This document shows, in pieces, positions 52,805 through 60,819 of a DNA stretch of 64,000 nt (positions are counted from its first letter, which is position 1; each line of letters begins with the position of its first letter). This stretch comes from Streptomyces sp. Root1304. GTDB taxonomy: Bacteria > Actinomycetota > Actinomycetes > Streptomycetales > Streptomycetaceae. A program made the position numbers and the translations under genes. The stretch spans positions 347,335 through 411,334 of the forward strand of contig NZ_LMEP01000002.1 of the NCBI RefSeq assembly GCF_001426405.1. The letters run 5' to 3'. The notes beneath the pieces are model-generated. The model had not been told where the DNA came from. It ran no database searches and saw only the letters and a list, made by a program, of their open reading frames with translations.

Positions 52805-53764
52805 ATGGCCGCTCTGGGATGGCTCACCCCCCGTAGGCGCTCCGCCACCGCGCGCAGCGTCCTCGCAGGCGAGGCCGCTGCCGAGGCAGCGCGCAAGTCC
52901 TCGCTCCAGCTGGAACGCGAGCGGGAGGAGGCCGCGGCCACCGGGACCACCGAGGCCGAGGCGCCCGCGGAGCCCGAGTTCCCGGTCGTCGGTGACGTAC
53001 GGGCGGCCGCCTTCTTCGATCTCGACAACACCGTGATGCAGGGCGCCGCGATCTTCCACTTCGGCCGCGGCCTGTACAAGCGGAAGTTCTTCCAGCGCCG
53101 TGAACTCGCCCGCTTCGCCTGGCAGCAGGCCTGGTTCCGGCTGGCCGGCGTCGAGGACCCCGAGCACATGCAGGACGCCCGCGACAGCGCGCTGTCCATC
53201 GTGAAGGGCCACCGCGTCTCCGAGCTGATGTCGATCGGCGAGGAGATCTACGACGAGTACATGGCCGACCGCATCTGGCCCGGCACCCGCGGCCTGGCGC
53301 AGGCGCACCTGGACGCGGGCCAGAAGGTCTGGCTGGTGACGGCCGCCCCGGTCGAGACGGCCACGATCATCGCCCGGCGGCTCGGCCTGACCGGCGCGCT
53401 CGGCACGGTCGCCGAATCGGTCGACGGCGTCTATACGGGCAGGCTGGTCGGCGAACCCCTGCACGGACCGGCCAAGGCCGAGGCGGTACGGGCCCTGGCC
53501 GCCGCCGAGGGCCTCGACCTCGGCCGCTGCGCCGCGTACAGCGACTCGCACAACGACATCCCGATGCTGTCGCTCGTCGGGCACCCGTACGCGATCAACC
53601 CGGACACCAAGCTGCGCAAGCACGCGAAGGACCGGGACTGGCGGCTGCGCGACTACCGGACCGGCCGCAAGGCCGCGAAGGTCGGCATCCCCGCCGCCGC
53701 GGGTCTCGGCGCCCTCGCGGGCGGCACGGCCGCCGCGGTGGCCCTGCACCGCCGCCGCCACTGA
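52805..53764 (+). CDS. HAD-IB-type phosphatase
   Basis: A 319-residue HAD-family protein. Motif [20 protein letters not shown], motif [22 protein letters not shown], and motif [25 protein letters not shown] are present, as in SerB-like HAD-IB. A hydrophobic C-terminal stretch ([20 protein letters not shown]) could be a membrane anchor. TATGCT lies six bases upstream of the ATG's CACGAC, so it is a leaderless candidate. The alternative GTG 52742 in the same frame would add 21 residues. Substrate unknown. Confidence 0.9.
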   Translation: MAALGWLTPRRRSATARSVLAGEAAAEAARKSSLQLEREREEAAATGTTEAEAPAEPEFPVVGDVRAAAFFDLDNTVMQGAAIFHFGRGLYKRKFFQRRELARFAWQQAWFRLAGVEDPEHMQDARDSALSIVKGHRVSELMSIGEEIYDEYMADRIWPGTRGLAQAHLDAGQKVWLVTAAPVETATIIARRLGLTGALGTVAESVDGVYTGRLVGEPLHGPAKAEAVRALAAAEGLDLGRCAAYSDSHNDIPMLSLVGHPYAINPDTKLRKHAKDRDWRLRDYRTGRKAAKVGIPAAAGLGALAGGTAAAVALHRRRH

Positions 53765-54184
53765 CGCTCCCCGGCACGGCACCGATCTGCCGATACGTTT
53801 CGGCTGCGATCATCTGCGACAACCCCGGACCAGGCGCCCTCACCCGTCCGTGGTCGAACAGCACCGCACAGGTCGACCTCCAGGCAATCCGGACTCCTTA
53901 CCCCGCAGCGGCCCCGATCACTCGCCCGCCCCGCACTTGAGCACAACGCATCGCGCGCGCAGTCACACTCGAAAGCAAACCGATCAACATCTGGTCACGA
54001 ACTGCGACCAGATCCGACTGCAAGCAGTAACGGAACAGACGTAACCGGTGATTTGAGCAACTGGGTGTAGCGCTGCCTGTACGAAGCGTTATTCTCCTCA
54101 GACGCACAAAGGACCCCTCACGTCGCCACGACGAGTGAACGGTCCCGCACTGCACGTGATGGAAGCTCTGCCTCTGGGAGTCCC
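53765..54184. other. 420-bp non-coding region upstream of bldN
   Basis: No convincing gene. It holds the inverted repeat at 53989-54013 and presumably the bldN promoter; I could not assign -35/-10 boxes. The base composition dips (many a/t) near 53980-54110. Such long upstream regions are common for developmental regulators. Confidence 0.6.
53989..54013. promoter_or_regulatory. Inverted repeat in the bldN upstream region
   Basis: atctggtc (53989-53996) and gaccagat (54006-54013) are exact reverse complements around a nine-base spacer. It lies about 170 bases upstream of the bldN start and could be a regulator site; no known consensus was recognised. Confidence 0.45.
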
Positions 54185-54976
54185 GTGTACCCACACGTCG
54201 GGGTTGACACCTCGGGCCTGGCTACGCTGCGCGCAACGGTCCTCGACCACTTGCGCGGCTTCGTCCCCACCGCGTACGCCGGCCCTGTCCCCGCCTTCGC
54301 CTTCGCCGCACCGGCACCCGCCGGCCCTTGCTATGCCCTGGCCGACGGCGGGGCCGCCGTGGGCAGACGGGGTGCCCGCTCCGGCTCCGGAACCTCGACC
54401 ACCGCCCGACGCCCCACCGCCGACAGCGACAGCGCCCGGATGATGGACCTGGTCGAGCGCGCCCAGGCGGGCGAGGCCGAAGCCTTCGGCCGCCTCTACG
54501 ACCAGTACAGCGACACGGTCTACCGCTACATCTACTACCGCGTCGGCGGGAAGGCGACGGCGGAGGACCTCACCAGCGAGACCTTCCTGCGCGCCCTGCG
54601 CCGGATCTCCACCTTCACCTGGCAGGGCCGCGACTTCGGCGCCTGGCTCGTCACCATCGCCAGGAACCTGGTCGCCGACCACTTCAAGTCCAGCCGCTTC
54701 CGCCTGGAAGTCACCACCGGCGAGATGCTCGACGCCAACGAGGTCGAGCGCAGCCCGGAGGACTCCGTCCTGGAGTCCCTCTCCAACGCCGCCCTCCTCG
54801 ACGCGGTCCGCCGCCTCAACCCCCAGCAGCAGGAGTGCGTGACCCTGCGCTTCCTCCAGGGCCTCTCGGTCGCCGAGACCGCCCGCGTCATGGGGAAGAA
54901 CGAGGGAGCGATCAAGACCCTCCAGTACCGGGCCGTACGCACCCTGGCCCGCCTCCTCCCGGACGACGCCCGCTGA
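54185..54976 (+). CDS. bldN: ECF RNA polymerase sigma factor BldN
   Basis: A 263-residue ECF sigma factor with an N-terminal extension of about 85 residues before region 2, as in BldN, where it is a pro-sequence removed on activation (established for S. coelicolor). Region 2 reads AEAFGRLYDQYSDTVYRYIY and ARNLVADHFKSSRFR; region 4 holds QQQECVTLRFLQGLSVAETA, then GKNEGAIKTLQYRAVRTLA. Needed for aerial growth through bldM and chaplin genes. Start GTG 54185 behind GGGAGTCCC. The anti-sigma gene rsbN follows. Confidence 0.93.
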   Translation: MYPHVGVDTSGLATLRATVLDHLRGFVPTAYAGPVPAFAFAAPAPAGPCYALADGGAAVGRRGARSGSGTSTTARRPTADSDSARMMDLVERAQAGEAEAFGRLYDQYSDTVYRYIYYRVGGKATAEDLTSETFLRALRRISTFTWQGRDFGAWLVTIARNLVADHFKSSRFRLEVTTGEMLDANEVERSPEDSVLESLSNAALLDAVRRLNPQQQECVTLRFLQGLSVAETARVMGKNEGAIKTLQYRAVRTLARLLPDDAR

Positions 54977-55115
54977 CCGGTACGCGCCCCCCACACGCGC
55001 CGCCGGACACCGGTCCGCACCCTCACCACCGCCCCTCCCCCCACGCCCCCACGACCCCCGCCCAACTCACAGTCGGTGACGCCTCGATGACGCACTGGTC
55101 GGATCATCTTTCGCG

Positions 55116-55144
55116 CGTAACCCAAGTGCCGCGCCGCTCGTTGT
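55116..55144 (+). promoter_or_regulatory. Candidate sigma-BldN promoter of rsbN
   Basis: CGTAAC (55116-55121) and CGTTGT (55139-55144) are 17 bp apart, about 130 bases upstream of the rsbN GTG. As I recall, sigma-BldN recognises CGTAAC-N16-CGTTGA, so this matches closely and fits the known dependence of rsbN on BldN. Confidence 0.65.
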
Positions 55145-55274
55145 GCGGGATGCAGGCTCCCTGTGGACACGCCATGTCCGCGGCCACTCACTCTTTCGTG
55201 TGGATGCGCTCAAGGTGTGCAACCTTCCGGACACCCCGGGGAGTCGACCGTCATGACGAGAGGAGGTGCCGCCA

Positions 55275-56510
55275 GTGATCGCGAACGTATCGGCGCACCG
55301 GCGGGCGAACGCCTTCGCCCAGGCCCTGGAGGACCGGGAGGCCGAGGGCGCTGCGACCGAGCAGCCCGAGGCCCCGGCCGAACCTGCCGAGCAGGGACGG
55401 CTGTTGGCCTTGGCGAACGGTCTCGGCGAACTGCCGAAGCCACAGCTGGACCCCGAGGTCAAGGTGGTGCAGCGAGCCCAGCTCGTCGCCGCCATGGAAG
55501 CGATGCTCATGGAGGGGAGCGCGGCCGCAGGGCCCACGGTGCCGGAACAGCGGGCCGCGGGCGGCAAGGGAAGCCACCGGGCCTCCCCGCTGCGGAAACT
55601 GCGCCCCCGCTCCCGCTGGACCAAGGGCCTCGCCGCCGGTGGGCTCACGGTCGGTGTGGCCGCGGGCGCCTTCGGCGGAGTGGCCGCTGCCAGCTCCGAC
55701 GCGCTTCCCGGTGACTCGCTCTACGGGCTCAAGCGAGGCATGGAGGACATCAAGCTGGGAATGGCGGACGACGACGCGGACCGCGGCGGCATCTACCTCG
55801 ACCAGGCGTCCACCCGGCTCAGCGAGGCCCGTCGGCTCATGGAGCGGGGCCGCTCCGGCGACCTCGACCACGAGTCGCTCGCCGAGATCCGACGTGTCCT
55901 GGGCGGAATGAAGCACGACGCCAGCGAAGGCCACCGCCTGCTTCGCGCGGCGTACGACCGGGACGGCGAGATCGGCCCGATGGCCAGGCTCAACTCCTTC
56001 GCGCAGGCCCACCGGGACACCTGGAACGGTCTCCGCGACCGGCTCCCCGTCCAGCTGGCGGACGTCGGCAGCGAGGTGACGAACGTCTTCGACGCCATAG
56101 ACGAAGAGGTCGAGCCGCTGCAGTCGGTCCTCCCCCGCACCCCCGAGAAGGGCGCTATCGGCTCCGAGAGCCCCGGCGCCGGGACCAGCACGCCGAGGGA
56201 CCCCCAGGACACGGACACCCAGCGTCCGCCGTCCGCCCAGGAGACCCCTCCGGCAGGCAGCCACTCCGCACCGCCCCGCCCGTCCGGCCCCAGCACGGGC
56301 ACCAGCCCGAGCACGGACAGCGGCACCGGTTCCCCGGAGGACGACGGACTGCTCGGCGGCAGCGCCGGCGGGCTGCTCAAGCCCTCCCCGTCCGGCGTGC
56401 CGACGGCACCCTCGGGCGAGCAGACGCCCGACGTACCGGACGTGACCCTTCCGCCACTCCTGCCGGGCCTGCTACCGGGCCTCGGCATCGACAGCGAGGA
56501 CGCTCGCTAG
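55275..56510 (+). CDS. rsbN: Anti-sigma factor RsbN (DUF5667-type)
   Basis: A 411-residue membrane protein. A cytoplasmic N-terminal sigma-binding region (VIANVSAHRRANAFAQALED) is followed by one transmembrane helix at about residues 118-145 (TKGLAAGGLTVGVAAGAFGG) and an extracytoplasmic DUF5667 domain (GDSLYGLKRGMEDIKLG) ending in a Pro/Ser-rich tail. It binds and inhibits BldN (established for S. coelicolor/venezuelae). Start is GTG 55275 because AGGAGGTG is 7 bases upstream; GTG 55266 is too close to it. Confidence 0.92.
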   Translation: MIANVSAHRRANAFAQALEDREAEGAATEQPEAPAEPAEQGRLLALANGLGELPKPQLDPEVKVVQRAQLVAAMEAMLMEGSAAAGPTVPEQRAAGGKGSHRASPLRKLRPRSRWTKGLAAGGLTVGVAAGAFGGVAAASSDALPGDSLYGLKRGMEDIKLGMADDDADRGGIYLDQASTRLSEARRLMERGRSGDLDHESLAEIRRVLGGMKHDASEGHRLLRAAYDRDGEIGPMARLNSFAQAHRDTWNGLRDRLPVQLADVGSEVTNVFDAIDEEVEPLQSVLPRTPEKGAIGSESPGAGTSTPRDPQDTDTQRPPSAQETPPAGSHSAPPRPSGPSTGTSPSTDSGTGSPEDDGLLGGSAGGLLKPSPSGVPTAPSGEQTPDVPDVTLPPLLPGLLPGLGIDSEDAR

Positions 56511-56516
56511 CAAGGA

Positions 56517-56551
56517 GAAGGGGCGCCCCCACGGACGGGGGGCGCCCCTTC
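56517..56551. terminator. Bidirectional terminator after rsbN
   Basis: A 14-bp perfect stem (56517-56530 with 56538-56551) and 7-base loop lies between convergent rsbN and the acyltransferase gene. Confidence 0.92.
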
Positions 56552-56592
56552 TTCCGTGCCCAGGCATGGAAGAGGCCGGAAGAAGGAAGCCG

Positions 56593-57681
56593 TCAGAAGA
56601 ACACCGACCGCCGCTGCACCAGCAGCTTGTAGAGCGTGTGCTGGATCTGCTCCCGCACCTGATCCGTCAGGTTGAACATCAGCATCGGGTCCTCCGCCGC
56701 CTCCGGCGCGTAGGAGTCCGTCGGGATCGGCTCGCCGAACTGGATCGTCCACTTCGTCGGCAGCGGCACCGCCCCCAGCGGCCCCAGCCACGGGAAGGTC
56801 GGGGTCAGCGGGAAGTACGGGAAGCCGAGCACCCGCGCCAGGGTCTTGGCGTTCCCGATCATCGGGTAGATCTCCTCGGCCCCGACGATCGAGCAGGGCA
56901 CGATCGGCACCCCGGCCCGCAGCGCCGTCGACACGAACCCGCCCCGGCCGAAGCGCTGGAGCTTGTACCGCTCCCCGAAGGGCTTCCCGATCCCCTTGAA
57001 GCCCTCCGGCATCACGCCGACGATCTCGCCCGCCCGCAGCAGCCGCTCGGCGTCCTCCGCGCAGGCCAGCGTGTGCCCGGCCTTGCGGGCCAGCTCGTTG
57101 ACGACCGGCAGCACGAAGACCAGGTCCGCGGCGAGCAGCCGCAGATGCCGCCCGGCCGGATGCCGGTCGTGGACGGCGACCTGCATCATCAGCCCGTCCA
57201 GCGGCAGGGTCCCCGAGTGGTTGGCGACGATCAGCGCCCCGCCCTCGGCGGGGATGTTCTCGATGCCCTTCACCTCGACCCGGAAGTACTTCTCGTACAG
57301 CGGGCGGAGCATCGACATCAGGACCTGGTCGGTGAGTTCCTCGTCGTAGCCGAACTCGTCGACCTCGTACTCCCCGGTGATCCGCCGCCGCAGGAACGAC
57401 AGCCCGCCGGCGAGCCGCCGCTCCCAGCTCCCTGCCCCCCGACTCCCTCCGGACGCATCGCTCCCGGCACCGGTCCCGCGCGACTCGCCCATCACACCCT
57501 CCTCACCCGCCTCCGGAGCGCCCTCGGCGGCGCGGACGTCCACCCGGCCCCCCTCGGGCTCCAGCGGCCCCTGAGGCCCCGGCAGGGCCCGTACGGCCGC
57601 CGCCTCGCCGTCGGCACGCGCGGGCCGCCGACGGGCCCGCGACCGGTCGTCGTCGAACGGAATGACCTTGGCGTCCGCCAT
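56593..57681 (-). CDS. 1-acyl-glycerol-3-phosphate acyltransferase-family protein
   Basis: A 362-residue PlsC-fold protein. The catalytic NHxxxxD motif is VANHSGTLPLDGLMMQ (His and Asp), and VGVMPEGFKGIGKPFGERY plus GVPIVPCSIVGAEEIYPM are the later substrate blocks. It would move an acyl chain to a glycerolipid or related lipid. The N-terminal about 110 residues are low-complexity and not conserved. Downstream of the epimerase gene, 15 nt apart, so probably one operon. Confidence 0.9.
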   Translation of the reverse strand: MADAKVIPFDDDRSRARRRPARADGEAAAVRALPGPQGPLEPEGGRVDVRAAEGAPEAGEEGVMGESRGTGAGSDASGGSRGAGSWERRLAGGLSFLRRRITGEYEVDEFGYDEELTDQVLMSMLRPLYEKYFRVEVKGIENIPAEGGALIVANHSGTLPLDGLMMQVAVHDRHPAGRHLRLLAADLVFVLPVVNELARKAGHTLACAEDAERLLRAGEIVGVMPEGFKGIGKPFGERYKLQRFGRGGFVSTALRAGVPIVPCSIVGAEEIYPMIGNAKTLARVLGFPYFPLTPTFPWLGPLGAVPLPTKWTIQFGEPIPTDSYAPEAAEDPMLMFNLTDQVREQIQHTLYKLLVQRRSVFF

Positions 57682-57696
57682 CGCTGTCCGGTCTCC

Positions 57697-58809
57697 TCAG
57701 GCGCCGTCGTGAACAGGGTGAACAGAAGGTACGGGAGGTACGGAAGAGGCGGGCGGTACGGAGCCGCCCGGACCCGCGGCCGAGGACCCGAGCCGCCCCG
57801 CGATCCGGTCCACCGCCCCCGCGAGCATCTCCGGCGGCAGCAGCCCCGGCCCCCGCCCCCCTACGAAGTCGGCGAAGGTCTCCGCCGTCGTGAAGCGCGG
57901 CGAGAACCCGAGGACCTCACGCGTCTGGACCGTCGAGACGACCCTGCCGTGGGTGAGGAGCCGGATCTGCTCGGGCGCGAAGTCGGTGATCCCGATGGTG
58001 CGCAGCGCCGTCCCCACCCAGGTGACCGCGGGCAGCAGCACCGGGACCGTCGGCCGGCCGAGCCGCCGCGCGCACTGCGACAGCAGCAGCACCCCGTCCC
58101 CGGCCACGTTGAACGTGCCGCTGTTCTGGGTGGCCCTGCGGGGCTCGTGCGCCGCCAGGCGCAGCACGTCGACGACGTCGTCCTCGTGGACGAACTGGAG
58201 CCGCGGGTCGTAGCCGAGGACGGTCGGCAGCACCGGCAGCGCCAGGTACTCGGCCAGCGGGGAGTCGATCCGGGGCCCGAGGATGTTCGCGAACCGCAGC
58301 ACGCACACGGCCACGTCCGGGCGCCGCCGGGCGAATCCCCGGACGTACCCCTCGACCTCGACGGCGTCCTTCGCGAAGCCCCCGCTGGGCAGCGACTTCG
58401 CCGGGGTCGTCTCGGTGAAGACGGCCGGGTCGCGGGGCGCGGAGCCGTAGACGCTGGTACTGGACTTGATCACGAGCCGGCTGATCCGCGGCGACTTCTG
58501 GCAGGCGCCGAGCAGCTGCATGGTGCCGATGACGTTGGTCTCCTTGACCGACGTACGGCCGCCTCCGCCGATCGCCGTACCCGTCACGTCCAGGTGGACC
58601 ACCGTGTCGACGTCGTGGGTGGCGAGGATCTTGGCGATCTCGGGACGGCGGATGTCCGCCCTGACGAACTCGGCGGCGCCGAGCTGGTGCGCCGGGTCGA
58701 CCGCGTCCACCGCGATCACCCGCTCCACATCCGGGTCCCGCTGGATCCGCCGTACGAAGCGACCCCCGAGGTGCCGGGCCGCACCGGTGACGAGCACGAC
58801 CTTGCCCAA
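57697..58809 (-). CDS. NAD-dependent epimerase/dehydratase-type protein
   Basis: A 370-residue extended SDR. The Rossmann loop is atypical (KVVLVTGAARHLGGRFVRRI lacks the usual GxxGxxG spacing), and the expected catalytic YxxxK is replaced by GGFAKDAVEVEGY, so activity is uncertain. SSTSVYGSAPRDP is present. Ends in a Pro/Ser tail. Start TTG 58807-58809, with GGAAGG eight bases upstream. Precedes the acyltransferase gene. Confidence 0.85.
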   Translation of the reverse strand: MGKVVLVTGAARHLGGRFVRRIQRDPDVERVIAVDAVDPAHQLGAAEFVRADIRRPEIAKILATHDVDTVVHLDVTGTAIGGGGRTSVKETNVIGTMQLLGACQKSPRISRLVIKSSTSVYGSAPRDPAVFTETTPAKSLPSGGFAKDAVEVEGYVRGFARRRPDVAVCVLRFANILGPRIDSPLAEYLALPVLPTVLGYDPRLQFVHEDDVVDVLRLAAHEPRRATQNSGTFNVAGDGVLLLSQCARRLGRPTVPVLLPAVTWVGTALRTIGITDFAPEQIRLLTHGRVVSTVQTREVLGFSPRFTTAETFADFVGGRGPGLLPPEMLAGAVDRIAGRLGSSAAGPGGSVPPASSVPPVPSVHPVHDGA

Positions 58810-58877
58810 GATCAGCGCCTTCCGTCCGTCTTCCGTTGTCCGCCACCGTAGCGCCTCAAGATTTCCGCGCAATGAAA

Positions 58878-58911
58878 CGTGGCCCTCCACCGCGAACGGT
58901 GAAGGGCCACG
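58878..58911 (-). terminator. Hairpin terminator after the bS22-like gene
   Basis: Arms at 58878-58892 and 58897-58911 pair over 15 bp with one mismatch and a CGAA loop, about 35 bases past the bS22-like stop. Confidence 0.75.
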
Positions 58912-58945
58912 CCTGACGCACGAAACGCTGCGGTGCAGCGGTCGC

Positions 58946-59044
58946 TTACTTCTTGTTGCGACGCTGAACGCGCGTGCGCTTGAGCAGCTTGCGGTGCTTC
59001 TTCTTGGCCATCCGCTTACGCCGCTTCTTGATAACAGAGCCCAC
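58946..59044 (-). CDS. bS22-like (AURKAIP1/COX24-domain) ribosomal mini-protein
   Basis: A 32-residue, extremely basic protein ([20 protein letters not shown], then TRVQRRNKK) of the AURKAIP1/COX24 type, which binds the small ribosomal subunit of actinobacteria (bS22). GTG 59042-59044 behind GAGGGTAG. It is too short for most gene callers. Precedes the epimerase and follows the HTH gene on the same strand. Confidence 0.9.
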   Translation of the reverse strand: MGSVIKKRRKRMAKKKHRKLLKRTRVQRRNKK

Positions 59045-59208
59045 GACTACCCTCGCTCACTTCTCGGAACATCCCCGCCTCCCGGCGGGAATCGGTGCGG
59101 GGCGTCTGGGCCCACACGACCTACGTCGGCCTAGCCTACCGTCCCGAGCACCTCGCTTGTAATCCGAGGGACATACGGAGCTTTCCCGACGTTGTCGCCG
59201 CGCTCGCG

Positions 59209-59418
59209 CTACGCGGTCCCCACCCCCACGAAGGACTCCCGCAGGTACTCGTGAACCGCCTGTTCCGGCACCCGGAAGGACCTGCCCACCCGGATCGCCG
59301 GCAGATGACCGCTGTGCACCAAGCGGTACACGGTCATCTTGGACACGCGCATCACCGAGGCGACTTCCGCCACGGTCAGAAACTTGACCTCGTTGAGAGG
59401 TCGCTCGCCAGCAGCCAT
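59209..59418 (-). CDS. Excisionase/MerR-type small HTH protein
   Basis: A 69-residue DNA-binding protein. FLTVAEVASVMRVSKMTVYR and VGRSFRVPEQAVHEYL are the winged HTH of the excisionase (BldC/MerR-like) class. It resembles S. coelicolor SCO3328 from memory; it is not BldC itself, whose sequence differs. It lies close to bldN-rsbN, so it may be linked to development. ATG 59416-59418. Confidence 0.88.
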   Translation of the reverse strand: MAAGERPLNEVKFLTVAEVASVMRVSKMTVYRLVHSGHLPAIRVGRSFRVPEQAVHEYLRESFVGVGTA

Positions 59419-59545
59419 GACCCACCTGTACCTTCCGCCGCGACGCCCACCGGCTTCCCCTCCGGTGACTCTTCGTCGCCGAGCGCTCACGCTCCAGACT
59501 AGGGGCGGGTGGTACGAGTGGGGAAGAGGAGCTGCCATCGGCCGT

Positions 59546-60361
59546 TTACCGTGACAGACACGCTCGATTGAGTACATAGCGAGTCAACGGCCGGTAGTGG
59601 TCGGAGCGCACCCCGTCGTCCAGCGGAACGGCCACGGACACCTGCCCCTCCGCCTCCCCGACGAACAGTGCCGGATCGTCCGTATCGGCGAGCCCGATGG
59701 CCTCGATACCCAGCTGACCTGCCCCGCAGACCCAGCCGTGGTCCCCCACCACGAGTTCCGGCAGCGGCCCGCCGCACTCGGCCGCGCTCTCCAGCGCGGC
59801 TCTGACCGGCAGCGGCGAATGGGAGTGCGCCCCCGGCTCACGCCCTCCCCCCGACGGCCCCGGCTCTCGCACCAACGCGACCCCCCGTACGTAGTCGAGG
59901 AGGTGCGTGCGTACGCCGAACCGGGTCGTTATGTCGACACATCTCCCCTGCGCCGGTGTGAGGACAAGACATCCCGCCGCCGACAAGGCGTCTGCGAGAG
60001 CGACGTAGAAACCGAGCAGTCGATGCGGATGCCCCGTCCCGAGGAGCACCGGAACCCGTCGCGCCGCCGCCGCCCCCAGCCGCGCGGCGAAGGCGTCCAG
60101 CCCCCTCAGCGTCCGCTCGGGATCGATGACGTCGAGCCCCGACCGGTGCTCCGGGTCCCCCGACACCCCGCACTTGTCGGCCATCAGCCGCAGCAGATCC
60201 GCCTCGCCCCACCCCCACGCGGGATCGAGCCCCAGCAGCACCCGCGGATCGCGCGCCGCGAACAGCCGGTAGCTCCGCAGGTTCTCCTCCCGCGACGTCG
60301 CGACCGTTCCCGCCAACCCCGCCGCCAACAGATGCGCCCGCAGCGCCCCGGTACTCAACAC
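59546..60361 (-). CDS. Conserved Streptomyces phosphatase-like protein
   Basis: A 271-residue conserved protein usually named a phosphatase in Streptomyces. Blocks are VPVLLGTGHPHRLLGFYVAL, LTPAQGRCVDITTRFGVR and ELVVGDHGWVCGAGQLGIEA. I could not find a classical phosphatase motif, so the activity is uncertain. GTG 60361 (VLSTGALRAHLLAAGLAG) chosen since the open frame upstream is not conserved. Confidence 0.75.
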   Translation of the reverse strand: MLSTGALRAHLLAAGLAGTVATSREENLRSYRLFAARDPRVLLGLDPAWGWGEADLLRLMADKCGVSGDPEHRSGLDVIDPERTLRGLDAFAARLGAAAARRVPVLLGTGHPHRLLGFYVALADALSAAGCLVLTPAQGRCVDITTRFGVRTHLLDYVRGVALVREPGPSGGGREPGAHSHSPLPVRAALESAAECGGPLPELVVGDHGWVCGAGQLGIEAIGLADTDDPALFVGEAEGQVSVAVPLDDGVRSDHYRPLTRYVLNRACLSR

Positions 60362-60513
60362 CCGACCGATGCTGCCGGAACACCCGTTCCGAGGAGTCCA
60401 AACCTCCCGGACACCGCACAGTCGGCGTAACGCCCACCAGAACGTTCTAGACGCCGGTGAACGCCCGGTGCCGGAGCGTCGCATGTGCCACGATGACCGC
60501 CGGGGAGGCAGGA

Positions 60514-60798
60514 ATGAGCCATGTGGTGATGGGGGTGCTCTTCGCGACCGCCCTGGCCCTGGCGGCGAGCGGGGCGACCGAACTCCTCACCGGATGGATC
60601 CACCCCTGGGAGCGGTCCCGCGTCCTCCGTCCCGGCCCGCACGGACTCGGCCTGCTCCTGTCGGGAAGCGGCCTGTGCTGCTTCTTCGGCGTCCTCGCCT
60701 TCACCCCGACGGGGACCGCCTTCCTCTCCCTCATGGCGGCGGCGGCCGGACTCTTCCTCACGGGAACGGCCCTGATCGCCGTGTCCCGGATTCCCTGA
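60514..60798 (+). CDS. Small membrane protein of unknown function
   Basis: A 94-residue protein with about three hydrophobic helices (VVMGVLFATALALAASGATE, GLGLLLSGSGLCCFFGVLAF, AAAAGLFLTGTALIAVS). ATG 60514 is chosen for the GGGGAGGCAGGA just upstream; an in-frame ATG at 60493 is the alternative. No known family recognised. Confidence 0.7.
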   Translation: MSHVVMGVLFATALALAASGATELLTGWIHPWERSRVLRPGPHGLGLLLSGSGLCCFFGVLAFTPTGTAFLSLMAAAAGLFLTGTALIAVSRIP

Positions 60799-60819
60799 GG
60801 CCTCTCCAGCCCCCACTCC

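Noticed and set aside
59209..59418. Calling this gene bldC
   Set aside because: The sequence differs from the BldC protein I recall (which has TPAEVATMFRVDPKTVTRWA). It is a related but separate excisionase-type protein.
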